63,184 nucleotides of DNA from Erythrobacteraceae bacterium (lineage in GTDB: Bacteria > Pseudomonadota > Alphaproteobacteria > Sphingomonadales > Sphingomonadaceae): positions 1-63,184 of the forward strand of contig PALE01000074.1 in assembly GCA_002706445.1 (NCBI GenBank). Reading direction: 5' to 3'. The position numbers were made by a program, and so were the translations under genes. This document shows positions 61,207 to 63,184 of the stretch, piece by piece. A model generated the notes under the pieces. That model saw only the letters and a list, made by a program, of their open reading frames with translations. It had not been told where the DNA came from and did no database searches. The stretch's first letter is position 1. Each line of letters opens with the position of its first letter.

Positions 61207-62189
61207 GCGAACATCCCCGCACCGATCACGGCATTGGCTGCGAGCACACGGTCGGCAACCAATGCTGCGAACAAAATGAAAAGATAGAAGATCGAAAATT
61301 TGAAGAGCCGCGCTTCGGGTGCAAAGCCCTCACCTTCCTTGCGGGCCCGCAACCCGACAGGCAGCGCGAGCGCAAAGAATAGCGCGGAAAGCACGACAGC
61401 GACCGAGCCATAAACCCAGCTAGTCCCGCCGATCAGCCACGGAGCGACCGCGATGGGCGCAAGTACCACCGTGTAGGCAAGAATCTGGCGGCGGGTCGAA
61501 CGCTCACCCTTTACGACGGGCATCATGGGGATGCCGACGTTGGCGTAGTCCGATTTCACGAACAGTGCGAGCGCCCAGAAATGCGGCGGCGTCCACATGA
61601 AGATGATGGCAAACAGCAACAGCGGCATCGCCGTCAGCTCGCCAGTAACGGCCACCCATCCGATCAGCGGAGGGAACGCGCCCGAACCGCCACCGATGAC
61701 GATATTCTGAGGCGTGCGCGGCTTGAGCCACATGGTGTAGATTACAGCGTAATAGAGGATGGCGGCCAGCAGAAGTGCCGCAGCCAGCCAGCCAATCGCG
61801 ATGCCCATCAGCACCACAGAAACGCCTGAAAGAAACACACCGAAGTCGCGCGCATCCGAACGGCGCATCCGGCCACCGGGAAGCGGGCGGTTGGCGGTGC
61901 GCTTCATGCCTGCGTCGATATCGGCTTCCCACCACTGGTTCAGCACAGCCGATCCGCCCGCACCCATGGCGATGGCGAGGATCGCGGTGAAGCCGAGCAC
62001 CGGGTGGATTGTTCCGGGCGCCGCGAGCAGGCCGCAGATCGCGGTGAAGATCACCAGCGTCATCACGCGCGGCTTGGTCAGGGCGAAGAAATCACGCCAC
62101 TCGGTCGGCATGCCGACGCGCGATTGCTCCGCCGATACGGTGGGGCTGGCAGCATCAATGCCGGTGTGGATGTCTACGGTCTGGCTCAT
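61203..62189 (-). CDS. ctaB: Protoheme IX farnesyltransferase CtaB
   Basis: 328 aa with nine membrane spans. It converts heme B to heme O, a precursor of the heme A of the oxidase. The prenyl-diphosphate motif is [19 protein letters not shown], and the second Asp-rich region is near [17 protein letters not shown]. Length and motifs are normal. It lies 92 bp downstream of coxA; a small hairpin GGCCC/GGGCC lies in that gap. Confidence 0.95.
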   Translation of the reverse strand: MSQTVDIHTGIDAASPTVSAEQSRVGMPTEWRDFFALTKPRVMTLVIFTAICGLLAAPGTIHPVLGFTAILAIAMGAGGSAVLNQWWEADIDAGMKRTANRPLPGGRMRRSDARDFGVFLSGVSVVLMGIAIGWLAAALLLAAILYYAVIYTMWLKPRTPQNIVIGGGSGAFPPLIGWVAVTGELTAMPLLLFAIIFMWTPPHFWALALFVKSDYANVGIPMMPVVKGERSTRRQILAYTVVLAPIAVAPWLIGGTSWVYGSVAVVLSALFFALALPVGLRARKEGEGFAPEARLFKFSIFYLFILFAALVADRVLAANAVIGAGMFA

Positions 62190-62281
62190 CGTTCAATCTG
62201 TGAAGAGAGCGCGACCTTTCGGCGCGCCCTCCCCTTGTCTCAATGTTTCGGCCCGCTTTGGGCCACCAACCGCCGGCAGGC

Positions 62282-63184
<903 letters not shown>

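Overview
The window is GC-rich bacterial chromosome, almost certainly from an alphaproteobacterium of the order Sphingomonadales, most like the Erythrobacteraceae. The reasons are a class I lysyl-tRNA synthetase, the gene order coxA-ctaB-coxF-ctaG-ctaE-DUF983-SURF1-thrC, an L21 with a long Lys/Ala tail, and frequent 4-nt ATGA/GTGA overlaps. I saw no insertion sequence, phage, CRISPR array or rRNA. Most of the window reads as core genome with a few accessory islands.
Layout: 1-1.2 kb, end of a carboxylesterase and a tRNA-Pro(UGG). 1.2-8.7 kb, a chemotaxis cassette: a divergent REC-CheB protein whose methylesterase triad is degenerate, then STAS, cheA, cheR, cheB, cheD, cheY, cheW and a 97-aa protein, without receptors or flagellar genes. 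8.7-17.7 kb, M28 peptidase, membrane diguanylate cyclase, EttA, two tiny coupled membrane ORFs, a Tat-lipoprotein intradiol dioxygenase, a PPOX-like flavoprotein, an Arg/Asp-repeat protein with an RcnB-like end, and a 2OG-Fe(II) hydroxylase. 17.7-25.3 kb, LysRS, TM2 protein, DinG-like helicase, membrane protein, SixA and SoxR. 25.4-35.9 kb, a VOC protein with a SoxR-type operator, S41 peptidase, HMCES-like protein, UbiA, RsmE, GshA, two ABM proteins, a large ICMT-like membrane methyltransferase, BamB and YfgM. 36-45.7 kb, glycosyltransferase, hydrolase, SelO, a large YadA-like adhesin and AstD. 46-57 kb, RarD, PyrC, an ATP-grasp/YgfZ pair, TetR, GNAT, L27/L21, an FNR-type regulator with a perfect FNR box on its convergent neighbour, and a folB-moaA-moaD-moaE operon. 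57-63.2 kb, threonine synthase and the aa3 cytochrome oxidase biogenesis operon, ending inside coxA.
How parts connect: the che genes form a translationally coupled signalling unit. ctaB makes heme O, and CoxF, CtaG and SURF1 help assemble the oxidase whose subunits I and III are encoded beside them. The moa genes make molybdopterin and lie next to an FNR promoter, so oxygen-related functions cluster at 52-63 kb. The observations I rate most worth following are the CheB pseudo-enzyme, the R/D-repeat RcnB-like protein, the FNR class II promoter, the super-repeats of the adhesin and a structured intergenic stretch near 45.8 kb.
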